Below, in pieces: positions 25,301 through 34,709 of a stretch of 64,000 nucleotides of DNA (its first letter is position 1; the number at the start of each line of letters is the position of its first letter). The position numbers were made by a program, and so were the translations under genes. Source of the stretch: Nostoc sp. UHCC 0870 (GTDB lineage: Bacteria > Cyanobacteriota > Cyanobacteriia > Cyanobacteriales > Nostocaceae); the NCBI RefSeq assembly GCF_022063185.1, contig NZ_CP091913.1, forward strand, positions 4,875,141 to 4,939,140. Reading direction: 5' to 3'. The notes under the pieces are model-generated. The model searched no databases. It was given only the letters and a program-made list of their open reading frames with translations, and had not been told where the DNA came from.

Positions 25301-26050
25301 ATGTTAGAGACGGAGCAAAGTGCTAATGTACCGCGATCGCCTCCGGTGGGCGGAACGCCATCGCCTATGGTGGGGCGTAGCCCATCTCTAGGAGAGGCTA
25401 CGCCAACGTCCCCACCTTTAAAGGAAACTAATTGGCTAGAGTTTTCCTCGACATTTGCAAATATTCCGGGGTTGATAGCAGGAGTAGATGAAGTTGGGCG
25501 GGGCTGTTTGTTCGGCCCTGTCGTTGCAGCAGCCGTTATACTACCAGCCTCTGCTTTGCCAGAACTGACAGCAGCTGAAATTAAAGATAGTAAAAAACTA
25601 TCTAGTATTCGCAGAATTAAACTGGCGCAACAAATTTATAGCCTAGCAACAGACTGGAAAATTGGTTATGCTTCCACGGCTGAAATTGACCAAATGAATA
25701 TTTTGCAAGCAACTCTATTGGCTATGAGGCGGGCTGTACACAAGCTAAAAGTACAGCCTGTTCTCTGCTTGATAGATGGGAATCAGTTAGTTAAAGACTT
25801 ACCTATGCCACAACAAACCATCATCAAGGGAGATGAGCGATCGCTCGCCATTGCTGCTGCTAGTATTGTGGCTAAAGTTTGGCGTGACGATTTAATCATG
25901 CGTTTAGCAACCAAATATCCCTTGTATGATTTAGCGAATAACAAGGGTTATGGCAGTAAAAAGCATTTGTTAGCACTGCAAAAATACGGGTCTTCCCAGC
26001 TACACCGCAAGTCTTTTCGTCCTTGTCAAATTAGGGGTATGGGGGTATAG
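25301..26050 (+). CDS. rnhB: ribonuclease HII with repeat-derived N-terminus
   Basis: 249 aa. Catalytic acids Asp63-Glu64 (GVDEVGRGCLFGPVVAAAV) and Asp159 (LIDGNQ) are present, with SKKLSSIRR and NKGYGSKKHL. It removes ribonucleotides from DNA-RNA hybrids. Residues about 11-38 (RSPPVGGTPSPMVGRSPSLGE) are translated from a GC-rich dispersed repeat and are absent from typical RNase HII. A start further in is possible, but no ATG lies between the repeat and the catalytic domain apart from those inside the repeat. The stop codon is in a GGGGTAT array. Confidence 0.93.
   Translation: MLETEQSANVPRSPPVGGTPSPMVGRSPSLGEATPTSPPLKETNWLEFSSTFANIPGLIAGVDEVGRGCLFGPVVAAAVILPASALPELTAAEIKDSKKLSSIRRIKLAQQIYSLATDWKIGYASTAEIDQMNILQATLLAMRRAVHKLKVQPVLCLIDGNQLVKDLPMPQQTIIKGDERSLAIAAASIVAKVWRDDLIMRLATKYPLYDLANNKGYGSKKHLLALQKYGSSQLHRKSFRPCQIRGMGV
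25332..25414. repeat. GC-rich palindromic element translated in rnhB
   Basis: GCGATCGCCTCCGGTGGGCG-type sequence with inverted segments (TGGGGCGTAGCCCA, CTCTAGGAGAG) is read in frame as residues about 11-38 of RNase HII. It belongs to the palindromic repeats scattered through the window. Confidence 0.75.
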
Positions 26051-26092
26051 GGGTATAGGGGTATGGGGGTATGGGGGTATAGGGGTATAGGT
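26034..26092. repeat. GGGGTAT heptamer array at the rnhB stop
   Basis: Seven to eight units of GGGGTAT/GGGGTATA. The TAG stop codon of rnhB is formed by one unit. Confidence 0.9.
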
Positions 26093-26139
26093 GTTCACAA
26101 AATTTAAACTCTTGCACCCTCACACCCTGACAAAAAAAA

Positions 26140-26727
26140 TCACTCTAAATTGAGAAAGGGTAAATTAGCACCATCATTATTTAAACTTTGATTGTGAGTT
26201 TGTGATATTACCCATTGGCGATAATCTGCTAACAGTTGATGGGTTAATCGCTGCTTCACTGTTAACAAGACACTCTTGAGTAAACCATTCCCTGTTGTTT
26301 CTAAAATTGGTTTGGGAGTGAACGAAAATGGGGGTGGTAAATCCACCTGCACTTCTAAATCTGCTTGACCGTTCAGACGAGTGTCGCCGTTGTGTTGGTA
26401 TGGAGACAAGTAACCGCGTAAATTTAGAGAGAAACGCTGATTAATATACTCGAAACCTAGAATTTCGCAGCCTAGCGATCGCAGATAAATTGTCCCATTT
26501 GACTCTGCCCAGACTCTCATGTCTACAGTAGGTTGAATACTCAGGGACATGAAAGTCAAAGGACGCATTTTGAGGCGGAAGACTTCATCAGAAAGTTGCT
26601 GAATGCGCCTTTGATCAACCAAAGCATTAACTAGACGTTGCGGCTGACGCAAGTAGTGCTGAATAGGAATAGTTTGCTGTGGAACAGCAATTTCTACCGA
26701 TTGGGAGGCAGTAAACCTGGTAGCCAT
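26140..26727 (-). CDS. DUF1997 family protein
   Basis: 195 aa, soluble. It matches the DUF1997 family, widespread in cyanobacteria and plants, by its beta-rich central part (DEVFRLKMRPLTFMSLSIQPTVDM, GFEYINQRFSLNLRGYL, LEVQVDLPPPFSFTPKPILE) and helical end (TVKQRLTHQLLADYRQWV). This pattern resembles START-like lipid-binding folds, but the ligand is unknown. Converges with rnhB across a repeat-filled gap and is divergent from pheA. Confidence 0.75.
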   Translation of the reverse strand: MATRFTASQSVEIAVPQQTIPIQHYLRQPQRLVNALVDQRRIQQLSDEVFRLKMRPLTFMSLSIQPTVDMRVWAESNGTIYLRSLGCEILGFEYINQRFSLNLRGYLSPYQHNGDTRLNGQADLEVQVDLPPPFSFTPKPILETTGNGLLKSVLLTVKQRLTHQLLADYRQWVISQTHNQSLNNDGANLPFLNLE

Positions 26728-26981
26728 GAGTTAAGAACAGTAATTGTTTAATAACTTTATTATTGATTAATTTACGTTAATTAAGTAAAAGATTATTAAG
26801 AAAATTTCATTCAGGAGCAAAGATATATTTTTTTAGAGTTAACCCTAGATATTTCCATGCTTTGCTCGGTAATATCTAATTTCGGAAGAGTATAAATTAT
26901 GATTTTATTGATGGGAAGTTTTGAGACTTATTTTGCCTAGGTACTATCTCTAAATTAAAAAATAACTGAGGAATCAACGCT

Positions 26982-27860
26982 GTGACTATATCGATCGCTC
27001 ATTTAGGTCCTCCAGGTACTTACGCAGAACAAGCAACTATTTTTTATGTTAAATGGCTAACCCAAAATACAGGTATTGAAACTATCTTATGTCCCTATCC
27101 TAGTATTGCTCAGTCGTTAAAAGCTGTTGCTCAAGGGCAAACTGATTTGGCTGTTGTCCCGGTAGAAAATTCTATTGAGGGTAGCGTCACGATGACGATG
27201 GATACATTATGGCAGTTAGACAGTTTGCGAATTCAATCAGCTTTAGTTATGCCTATTGCCCATGCGTTGATTTCCTGTGCTACTAGTTTAGATGGGATTC
27301 AAACTGTTTATTCTCATCCCCAAGCATTAGCACAGTGTCAAAATTGGTTGGGAGAATTTCTTCACAATGTCAAGTTGATTCCCAGCAATTCTACTACTGA
27401 GGCACTAGAAGCTTTAGAGCAGGATATCACCACCGCCGCGATCGCTTCTACTAGAGCGGCACAAATTTATAACTTACCGATATTGGCTAATCAGATTAAC
27501 GATTATCCAGAAAACTGTACACGCTTTTGGGTAATCAGTCAGGCTGCAACAGAGATTACGCACCAGTTACCCTTACAGACTCCCACTCATACATCTGTTG
27601 CTTTTAGTGTACCTGCTAATGTCCCTGGAGCATTAGTTAAAGCACTACACATATTTGCTCAATTAGATATTAACCTGAGTCGCATCGAATCTCGTCCGAC
27701 AAAGCGATCGCTAGGAGAGTATTTATTTTTTATTGATTCAGAAGCTGCTGTCAACACACCACATATGCAATCAGCTTTAGCAGAACTCAATACCTACACA
27801 GAAGTTCTGAAAATATTTGGTAGTTACAATGTTCTGCCAGTTATTATGCAGGAGTCATGA
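26982..27860 (+). CDS. pheA: prephenate dehydratase
   Basis: 292 aa from a GTG start behind GAGGA. The dehydratase domain (about 1-185: HLGPPGTYAEQAT, VPVENSIEGSVTMTMDTL, NCTRFWVI) is complete and includes the catalytic TRF motif. The ACT domain (about 200-285) carries ESRPTKRSLGEYLFF, the phenylalanine-binding feedback site. It converts prephenate to phenylpyruvate for phenylalanine synthesis in the cytoplasm. Monofunctional, no chorismate mutase domain. Confidence 0.95.
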   Translation: MTISIAHLGPPGTYAEQATIFYVKWLTQNTGIETILCPYPSIAQSLKAVAQGQTDLAVVPVENSIEGSVTMTMDTLWQLDSLRIQSALVMPIAHALISCATSLDGIQTVYSHPQALAQCQNWLGEFLHNVKLIPSNSTTEALEALEQDITTAAIASTRAAQIYNLPILANQINDYPENCTRFWVISQAATEITHQLPLQTPTHTSVAFSVPANVPGALVKALHIFAQLDINLSRIESRPTKRSLGEYLFFIDSEAAVNTPHMQSALAELNTYTEVLKIFGSYNVLPVIMQES

Positions 27861-27925
27861 CTAGTAAAAGGCGGAAGTCAAAAGTCAAGCTGAATTGTTA
27901 CCAATCTGTGCTATTAGCTGATGGC

Positions 27926-28576
27926 TTACAACTTGGGATTAAATGTATCTTTTAGCACAGAACGCGCTGCTAAGTGATTACGAGTAGTAGTCAAAATCTC
28001 TGCTTCTCGTTCTAAGCGAAGCGCAGTATCTTGCATTTCTAGTAATGATTGTTGCTCCGCCGCCACACCGTAAAGATTACTAGCCACCCAATAAGATAGC
28101 TCCGTGGGCAAATCAGGTAACTCTTCCGGGAGTTCGATATTTTGTTCTGTTAACTTAGCTGAAAGTCGAACCACATCACGCAGTAGTTGTTCAACTTCCG
28201 CCGCCAAAGGACGTAAATCTTTGCTTGGTGGATGATCTTCTAGCCATTCTACTAAGCCAACGCGATAAGGTTTTTCTCGAACGTATTCTAAAACACGAAA
28301 CCTTTGCTGTCCCAGGGTCAGCATTTTCATGCGGTCATCTGGTAGACGCTGGTAGTGAATAACTTCTGCACAGCAACCAACATTAGCGATTTGGCCTGTA
28401 ACTGGGTCAACCATCACTACACCAAACCTGCGATCGCTTGACAAAATCGTGTTCATCATGATTCGGTAGCGAAACTCAAAGATGTGCAGGGGTAATGGTC
28501 GAGTGGGAAACAGAACTACTTCGGGTAACGGGAACAGAGGTAGTTCACGAACTGCAATTCTAGAAGAAGATGTCAT
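27926..28576 (-). CDS. Lon N-terminal-domain protein (no protease domain)
   Basis: 216 aa from ATG 28576; a GTG two codons upstream overlaps the AGGTGA ribosome binding site. The whole protein is a LON substrate-binding domain (RELPLFPLPEVVLFPTRPLPLHIFEFRYRIM, GRIANVGC-like segment, FRVLEYVREKPYRVGLVEWLED) plus a helical bundle. No AAA+ or Ser/Lys protease part is present. These stand-alone LAN/PUA-like proteins are common in cyanobacteria; role unknown, perhaps substrate recognition. It lies downstream of the str operon but behind a terminator. Confidence 0.88.
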   Translation of the reverse strand: MTSSSRIAVRELPLFPLPEVVLFPTRPLPLHIFEFRYRIMMNTILSSDRRFGVVMVDPVTGQIANVGCCAEVIHYQRLPDDRMKMLTLGQQRFRVLEYVREKPYRVGLVEWLEDHPPSKDLRPLAAEVEQLLRDVVRLSAKLTEQNIELPEELPDLPTELSYWVASNLYGVAAEQQSLLEMQDTALRLEREAEILTTTRNHLAARSVLKDTFNPKL

Positions 28577-28684
28577 TGTCACCTGAGTATAAATTTAGCT
28601 GGCTGCAATTGGTGTCTGACCCTACAACCCCAAGCACTTCTAGGTGTAGGAGTTAGTCAAATTCTATCATCTGTTTTATGGTTA

Positions 28685-28719
28685 ATAAAAAGCCCTGAAA
28701 TAAATTTCTTCAGGGCTTT
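28685..28719 (-). terminator. terminator of the str operon (behind rpsJ)
   Basis: Stem AAAGCCCTGAA/TTCAGGGCTTT followed on the minus strand by TTTATT. It lies 67 nt past the rpsJ stop codon. Confidence 0.88.
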
Positions 28720-28785
28720 GTAAATATTCATACAATAGTGAATAAATTTTTCACTGTTGACTAATGAACCTTGAGTTTTAACTAA

Positions 28786-29103
28786 TTACAGTTTTACTTC
28801 AATGTCTACACCTGATGGTAAGTCCAGTTTCATCAGAGCATCAATGGTTTTAGATGAGGGTTGGTAGATATCGATAATTCGGCGATGGGTGCGAGTTTCA
28901 AAGTGTTCGCGGGAATCTTTATCTACGTGGGGCGATCGCAACACGCAGTAGATTTTACGTTTTGTTGGTAAAGGGATAGGGCCTATAGCTGTAGCGTTAG
29001 TCCGGTTAGCTGTGTCTACAATCTTCTCGCAAGATGTATCTAATAATCGACGGTCAAAAGCTTTTAAACGAATTCTAATCTTTTGCTGCTGTAGAGTTGC
29101 CAT
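28786..29103 (-). CDS. rpsJ: 30S ribosomal protein S10
   Basis: 105 aa. Typical S10 sequence (KIRIRLKAFDRRLLDTSCEKIVDTA, PLPTKRKIYCVLRSPHVDKDSREHFETRTHRR). Also known as NusE in transcription antitermination. Last gene of the str cluster, 104 bp behind tuf with a hairpin in between, an arrangement found in cyanobacteria. Confidence 0.98.
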   Translation of the reverse strand: MATLQQQKIRIRLKAFDRRLLDTSCEKIVDTANRTNATAIGPIPLPTKRKIYCVLRSPHVDKDSREHFETRTHRRIIDIYQPSSKTIDALMKLDLPSGVDIEVKL

Positions 29104-29148
29104 CTTTAATTTTCCAGGTTCTGATTAATTTGGGGATTGGGGAATTCA

Positions 29149-29187
29149 GATAAAAGAGCAGAGAGGATTTTCTCATCTCTGCTCTTA
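29149..29187 (-). terminator. hairpin between tuf and rpsJ
   Basis: Stem AAGAGCAGAGA/TCTCTGCTCTT; on the minus strand the second arm runs into TTTTATCT. It is a good intrinsic terminator or partial attenuator that could reduce rpsJ mRNA compared with tuf. Confidence 0.8.
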
Positions 29188-29207
29188 GTTATTAGGGTAA
29201 AAGGGTA

Positions 29208-30437
29208 CTATTTAACAATTTTGGAGACAACACCAGCACCGATGGTGCGACCACCTTCACGAATCGCAAAGCGCATACCTTGCTCAATTGCAATAGCGTT
29301 GATCAATTCTACTGTCATTTTGATGCGATCGCCTGGCATCACCATTTCCGCTTCGCTACCATCATCGGCGGTGAAAGCGGTGATTGTACCGGTTACATCA
29401 GTAGTCCGCACGTAGAACTGAGGACGGTAGCCAGAGAAGAAGGGTGTTTTCCGTCCACCTTCTTTTTCGGTGAGTACGTATACTTCACCTTCAAATTGGG
29501 TATGAGGAGTAATAGAACCGGGTTTAGCAATTACCATCCCCCGTTCAATATCAGCTTTTTGGATACCACGTAGTAGTACACCAGCGTTATCACCAGCCAT
29601 ACCTTCATCGAGGCTCTTCTTGAACATCTCGATCCCGGTGACGGTGGTGTTACGGGTGTCTCTAATACCTACTAATTCAACGTTATCGCCGACTTTAACC
29701 TTACCGCGTTCAATCCGACCAGTAGCGACAGTACCACGACCTGTGATCGAGAATACGTCTTCTACCGCCATCAAGAAAGGCTTGTCGATATCACGCTCAG
29801 GCGTGGGAATGTAGGAATCTACTGCGTCCATTAATTCGTAGATTTTATCTACCCACTTGTCTTCACCCCGTTTAGTTTTGGGGCTGGAGGTCATTTTTTC
29901 CAACGCTTGGAGTCCAGAACCTTTAATTACTGGAATATCATCGCCGGGGAAGTCGTAGCTAGAAAGCAATTCCCGAACTTCTAATTCCACCAATTCTAGT
30001 AGTTCATCGTCGTCTACCATGTCTTCTTTATTCAAAAAGACAACTAAGTGGGGAACACCTACCTGCTTGGCTAGCAGGATGTGTTCACGAGTTTGGGGCA
30101 TGGGGCCATCAGCCGCAGAAACCACCAGGATACCGCCATCCATTTGTGCTGCACCAGTGATCATGTTCTTCACATAGTCAGCGTGGCCGGGACAGTCTAC
30201 GTGAGCATAGTGGCGGTTTTCCGTTTCATACTCTACGTGGGCTGTATTAATTGTGATACCCCGTGCCTTTTCTTCTGGGGCGTTGTCGATTTGGTCATAG
30301 CCCTTAGCTTCAGCCTGACCAAGAGCAGATAAGGTCATGGTGATAGCTGCTGTTAACGTTGTTTTACCGTGGTCAACGTGTCCAACAGTACCGATATTGA
30401 CGTGGGCTTTTTTCCTTTCAAACTTTGCGCGTGCCAT
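29208..30437 (-). CDS. tuf: translation elongation factor Tu
   Basis: 409 aa. GTPase motifs GHVDHGKTT, DCPGH and NKED are present, with switch I (ARGITINTAHVEYE) and domains 2 and 3 intact (GRGTVATGRIERG, PQFYVRTTDVTG). Delivers aminoacyl-tRNA to the ribosome. It lies 22 bp behind fusA in the str operon. Confidence 0.99.
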   Translation of the reverse strand: MARAKFERKKAHVNIGTVGHVDHGKTTLTAAITMTLSALGQAEAKGYDQIDNAPEEKARGITINTAHVEYETENRHYAHVDCPGHADYVKNMITGAAQMDGGILVVSAADGPMPQTREHILLAKQVGVPHLVVFLNKEDMVDDDELLELVELEVRELLSSYDFPGDDIPVIKGSGLQALEKMTSSPKTKRGEDKWVDKIYELMDAVDSYIPTPERDIDKPFLMAVEDVFSITGRGTVATGRIERGKVKVGDNVELVGIRDTRNTTVTGIEMFKKSLDEGMAGDNAGVLLRGIQKADIERGMVIAKPGSITPHTQFEGEVYVLTEKEGGRKTPFFSGYRPQFYVRTTDVTGTITAFTADDGSEAEMVMPGDRIKMTVELINAIAIEQGMRFAIREGGRTIGAGVVSKIVK

Positions 30438-30459
30438 GAATGCTCGTTTCCTTTTTTAA

Positions 30460-32538
30460 TTAAGCGTTCCCTTTGCTTTTTGCGATGATAGTTTCAGCCA
30501 CGCTGCGAGGCACTTCCTCATAGTGGCTAAACTCCATAGAGAAGATACCCCGCCCTTGGGTTTTCGACCGGATATCTGTAGCGTAGCCAAACATAGTCGC
30601 CAGTGGTACTTTTGATGCCACTTTAGCGAGTCCCTGTTCAGTGCTTTGGCTTTCAATCTGCCCCCGGCGGGAGATGAGGTCGCCAATGACGTTCCCGATA
30701 TAGTCTTCAGGAACTTCCACCTCGACTTTCATCATAGGTTCTAACAGAACTGGTGAAGCTTTAAGCACAGCTTCTTTCAGTGCCATTGAACCGGCAATTT
30801 TGAAAGCCATTTCCGAAGAGTCCACATCGTGGTAAGAGCCATGAACTAGCGTTGCTTTCACGTCAATTAGTGGATATCCAGCTAAAATACCAGATTCACA
30901 GCTTTCTTTCATACCTTGCTCGGCGGGGCCTATGTACTCTTTAGGTACTACGCCGCCGACAATTTTAGAGACGAACTCAAAGCCTGTACCGGGTTCTCCT
31001 GGTTCTAAATTGATGACAACGTGACCGTATTGACCTTTACCACCACTTTGACGGATGAACTTACCTTCCACGTTGGTGACAGTTTTACGAATCGTTTCGC
31101 GGTAGGCTACTTGTGGCGCACCAACGTTCGCTTCCACTTTGAATTCACGTAACATCCGGTCTACGAGAATTTCTAGGTGGAGTTCTCCCATCCCGGCAAT
31201 TACAGTTTGGTTGGTTTCTGGGTCAACGTTGACGCGGAAGGTTGGGTCTTCTTCGGAAAGAGATTGCAGAGCTTTGGATAATTTATCCATGTCGTTCTTG
31301 GTTTTGGGTTCAACCGCTACCGAGATCACAGGCTCTGGAATAAATAGGGATTCTAGAATTACTGGCGAGCCTTCTTCAGTAATAGTATCGCCTGTTAATG
31401 TGTCTTTTAATCCCAGCGCAGCCCCCAAGTCACCCGCTCTTAGTTCATCTACATCTTGACGGTCATCTGCCTTCATCAGAACTAAACGGGAAATCCGTTC
31501 TTTTTTGTTCTTAGTAGCATTTAAGACGTAGCTACCTTTTTTCAGCACGCCAGAATAAACACGAACAAAGGTGAGGCGACCGTAGGGGTCAGCCATAATC
31601 TTGAATGCCAGAGCCGCTAGGGGTTCGTTATCATCGGCATGACGCTCTACAGTGTCGCCATTGAGGAGTGTGCCTTGAATGGGGGGTACTTCTGTTGGTG
31701 CTGGTAGGTAATCTACAACTGCATCCAACATTAGCTGCACGCCTTTGTTTTTAAAGGCAGAACCGCAAAGTACAGGTACGATTGTGCCAGCGATTGTACC
31801 TTTCCGCAGGGCAGCCCGGATTTCCTCTTGTGTCAGTGCTTCGCCATCGAAGTACTTAGTCATCAGAGCGTCATCTGTTTCTGATACTGCTTCCACCAGC
31901 TTGGTGTAGTACTCTTCGACTTGCTCTTCTAAATCCGCCGGGATATCTGTTTCTTCAATATCTGTACCTTGGTCGTTGTTGTAAATGTATGCACGCTTAC
32001 TCACCAAGTCTACAATGCCCTTGAAGTCGTTTTCGCTACCAATTGGCAACTGAATGGCAATGGCATTTGCCCGCAGGCGATCGCGCATTTGCTCGTGAAC
32101 TCTATAGAAGTTCGCTCCTGTGCGATCCATCTTGTTGATGAAGGCAATCCGAGGCACTTTGTAACGGTCTGCTTGCCGCCATACTGTCTCTGATTGGGGT
32201 TGTACACCACCCACAGAGCAAAAAACCGCAATTACACCATCCAAAACCCGCATTGAACGTTCAACTTCAATTGTGAAGTCTACGTGACCTGGAGTATCGA
32301 TAATGTTAATTTGATAATCTTTCCAACTGGTACTTATCGCCGCAGCAGTTATGGTAATTCCCCGCTCCCGCTCTTGATCCATCCAGTCGGTTACAGCAGT
32401 TCCTTCGTGAACCTCACCAATTTTATGAATTATTCCAGAGTAAAATAATATTCTCTCTGTCGTCGTGGTTTTGCCCGCATCTATATGCGCCGCAATACCA
32501 ATATTGCGTACTTTCTCTAGCGGGTTAGTACGTGCCAC
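30460..32538 (-). CDS. fusA: translation elongation factor G
   Basis: 692 aa. GTPase motifs AHIDAGKTTT, DTPGHVDFT and NKMD are present, with domains II-V complete (GQYGHVVINLEP, ISRRGQIESQ). Catalyses ribosome translocation. Preceded by rpsG with a 139-bp gap and followed closely by tuf. Confidence 0.99.
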   Translation of the reverse strand: MARTNPLEKVRNIGIAAHIDAGKTTTTERILFYSGIIHKIGEVHEGTAVTDWMDQERERGITITAAAISTSWKDYQINIIDTPGHVDFTIEVERSMRVLDGVIAVFCSVGGVQPQSETVWRQADRYKVPRIAFINKMDRTGANFYRVHEQMRDRLRANAIAIQLPIGSENDFKGIVDLVSKRAYIYNNDQGTDIEETDIPADLEEQVEEYYTKLVEAVSETDDALMTKYFDGEALTQEEIRAALRKGTIAGTIVPVLCGSAFKNKGVQLMLDAVVDYLPAPTEVPPIQGTLLNGDTVERHADDNEPLAALAFKIMADPYGRLTFVRVYSGVLKKGSYVLNATKNKKERISRLVLMKADDRQDVDELRAGDLGAALGLKDTLTGDTITEEGSPVILESLFIPEPVISVAVEPKTKNDMDKLSKALQSLSEEDPTFRVNVDPETNQTVIAGMGELHLEILVDRMLREFKVEANVGAPQVAYRETIRKTVTNVEGKFIRQSGGKGQYGHVVINLEPGEPGTGFEFVSKIVGGVVPKEYIGPAEQGMKESCESGILAGYPLIDVKATLVHGSYHDVDSSEMAFKIAGSMALKEAVLKASPVLLEPMMKVEVEVPEDYIGNVIGDLISRRGQIESQSTEQGLAKVASKVPLATMFGYATDIRSKTQGRGIFSMEFSHYEEVPRSVAETIIAKSKGNA

Positions 32539-32677
32539 AATAGCCTCCTATAGTTTTTGCCTCATGATATCTTGTATATTACTCTTTGTTAAGATTCTAT
32601 ACTTTTAGAGAAAACCGTCTTTTTTTTGTAAGGACGCGATATACCGCTTCTGAAGGCAAGATATACCGCTATTTCAC

Positions 32678-33148
32678 TTAGTAACGATAGTGGGCAAAAG
32701 CTTTGTTTGCTTCCGCCATCCGGTGTGTTTCTTCCCGTTTGCGAATAGCATTCCCGCTTTCATTGGCTGCATCTAGTAATTCATTAGCTAATCTGCTAGC
32801 CATTGTCCGTCCGGGTCTAGACCGAGAAAATTGTACTAACCAGCGCAATGCTAGGGTAGTACCCCGTTCTGTACGCACTTCCATTGGTACTTGATAGGTT
32901 GCTCCACCTACTCGGCGAGCTTTAACTTCTACTAGAGGTGTTGCATTCCGCACAGCTCTTTCAAATACTTCTAGTGCATTAGCTCCTGTACGTTCCTCTA
33001 CAGTTTTTAAGGCTTCATACACAATGCGGGCAGCAAGTGATTTTTTGCCATGACGCATTATCCGTCGGATGATCATACTTACAAGCCGACTGTTGTATAC
33101 AGAGTCAGGCGGAACTGGCCGCCTTTGAATAACACCACGACGAGACAT
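32678..33148 (-). CDS. rpsG: 30S ribosomal protein S7
   Basis: 156 aa, standard bacterial S7 (MSRRGVIQRRPVPPDSVYNS, GRTMASRLANELLDAANESG). It binds 16S rRNA and nucleates the 30S head. A gap of about 400 bp separates it from rpsL, larger than usual, which leaves room for its own promoter or leader. Confidence 0.99.
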   Translation of the reverse strand: MSRRGVIQRRPVPPDSVYNSRLVSMIIRRIMRHGKKSLAARIVYEALKTVEERTGANALEVFERAVRNATPLVEVKARRVGGATYQVPMEVRTERGTTLALRWLVQFSRSRPGRTMASRLANELLDAANESGNAIRKREETHRMAEANKAFAHYRY

Positions 33149-33552
33149 ACTTTACCCTTAATTCGGATTTGGCAACGAAATTATATGCTATCAGACAGAG
33201 GCTTTTCTGAGCTTTGGTAGCTACAGATGCGACTCCGCAAAGCCTGGCTTTACGGTTGCAATGACCCTAATTTTATAGACTTGTATCCTAAAAAATTGGG
33301 ACAACAAAGCGACAACATCTTCTAAATCTGGGTTTGTAATACAAACGCTACTGTCGCTTACAGCGTTTTTAATGTTAACTACACTTGCTCGCTGAGTGTA
33401 GATTTGGGGGAGAAGCTGGAGTAATTTCTGGAAACAGAGGCTTAATAAATAATTATTTCTGTTTCAGAACAAGCGAATAATCAGTTGTTATGCAATCTGG
33501 ACGCTTTTGATTCAAGGGACTAATCGCAATGGATTACGATTAATCACTTGTT
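33149..33552. other. spacer between rpsL and rpsG
   Basis: 404 bp without a gene inside the str cluster. It contains a small inverted repeat (CGCTAC...GTAGCG-like, around 33345-33370). Probably a transcribed spacer or promoter for rpsG; no conserved leader recognised. Confidence 0.5.
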
Positions 33553-33936
33553 TTATTTTTTCGCTTCTTTTGGTCGCTTAGTTCCATATTTGGAACGACC
33601 TTGCTTGCGATCTTTCACTCCGGCTGTGTCCAAAGTGCCGCGAATGATGTGGTATCTCACACCAGGTAGATCCTTAACCCGACCACCACGAAGCATTACA
33701 ACTGAGTGTTCTTGTAAATTGTGACCGATTCCGGGAATATAAGCTGTTACTTCAAACCCAGAGGTTAGTCTTACTCTTGCTACTTTCCGTAGAGCCGAGT
33801 TAGGTTTTTTAGGTGTGGTCGTGTATACTCTAGTACAAACACCCCGACGTTGAGGGCATTGTTTGAGAGCAGGAGACTTGGTTTTCTGACGCGCTTTTTC
33901 GCGTTCACTACGTATTAATTGCTGTATTGTTGGCAT
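33553..33936 (-). CDS. rpsL: 30S ribosomal protein S12
   Basis: 127 aa. Contains KKPNSALRKVARVRL with the lysine that confers streptomycin sensitivity when unmutated, and HNLQEHSVVMLRGGRVKDLPGVRYH. First gene of the str cluster. Confidence 0.99.
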   Translation of the reverse strand: MPTIQQLIRSEREKARQKTKSPALKQCPQRRGVCTRVYTTTPKKPNSALRKVARVRLTSGFEVTAYIPGIGHNLQEHSVVMLRGGRVKDLPGVRYHIIRGTLDTAGVKDRKQGRSKYGTKRPKEAKK

Positions 33937-34045
33937 GAGTTACAGCGCGTGAAGCTGCTTGCTAGTCTAAGTTTTAACAAATCCTGATTATAGCTTTTTT
34001 TCTGTTTTTATGTCAAACTTTTCATATTATTTTTAATTTTTTTTG

Positions 34046-34384
34046 TTAAAACACAGATGGTGTAGTGGTGGAAAAGGAGTTACCACAGCCACAGGTAGCA
34101 ACGGATTGAGGATTATGGAAGCGAAAACCACCCCCCATTAGATCCTCTGAATAGTCTATGACTAGACCATCAACGTAGTTACAACTTTCAGCATCTATGA
34201 CCACTTGAAAACTGTCAATGTCAAAAAGGCGATCGCCTACTCCCATTTGTTTATCAAAAGACAGATCGTAAAACCAACCAGAACAGCCACCTGGTTTAAC
34301 GGATAACCTAAAATGTGTGTTTGGTTGCTGTTTTGCCTGTAAGCGACTGATTTCACTGACTGCGGCTGGGCTTAAATGAATCAT
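34046..34384 (-). CDS. HesB/IscA-type iron-sulfur assembly protein
   Basis: 112 aa from ATG 34384 (MIHLSPAAVSEI); the longer frame adds nine unlikely residues. The A-type cysteines are present: Cys34 (GGCSG), Cys98 and Cys100 (CGCG). The family accepts and passes on Fe-S clusters or iron. Its gene lies near rpsL but is separated by 110 bp. Could be the SufA/IscA homologue of the general pathway; the exact subtype is not clear. Confidence 0.92.
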   Translation of the reverse strand: MIHLSPAAVSEISRLQAKQQPNTHFRLSVKPGGCSGWFYDLSFDKQMGVGDRLFDIDSFQVVIDAESCNYVDGLVIDYSEDLMGGGFRFHNPQSVATCGCGNSFSTTTPSVF

Positions 34385-34470
34385 GAAACTAATAGAGGCA
34401 ATTGAAAACACTATACCTAATTATTACAGATGACTGACCTGCAATCTTCAATAGTTCAAAAAGAAAATAG

Positions 34471-34610
34471 GAGTGCTGAGTGCTGAGTAATGAGTAATGA
34501 GTAATGAGTAATGAGTGGTGATTCAGCATCGGGGTAAAATCTACATTGTCCCCAGTCCCCAGGAGTTATTTAATTAATTTTGAATTTTGAATTTTGAATT
34601 AATTTGTCCC
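34471..34610. repeat. AGTAATG array and composite dispersed repeat, copy B
   Basis: GTGCTGA and GTAATGA heptamers (34471-34520) are followed by CCCCAGGAGTTATTTAATTAA + TTTTGAA heptamers + AATTTGTCCC (34548-34610). The second part is mirrored at 35350-35421 on the other side of the cupin gene. Confidence 0.9.
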
Positions 34611-34709
34611 TACCGACAAATAGGTAGGGACTGAATATTGCAGGGTTGAATTTAGACGGGTTGCAAAATCATGCTGTTAACTTAAAGCCATAACAGCAAT
34701 ATGTAGCGA

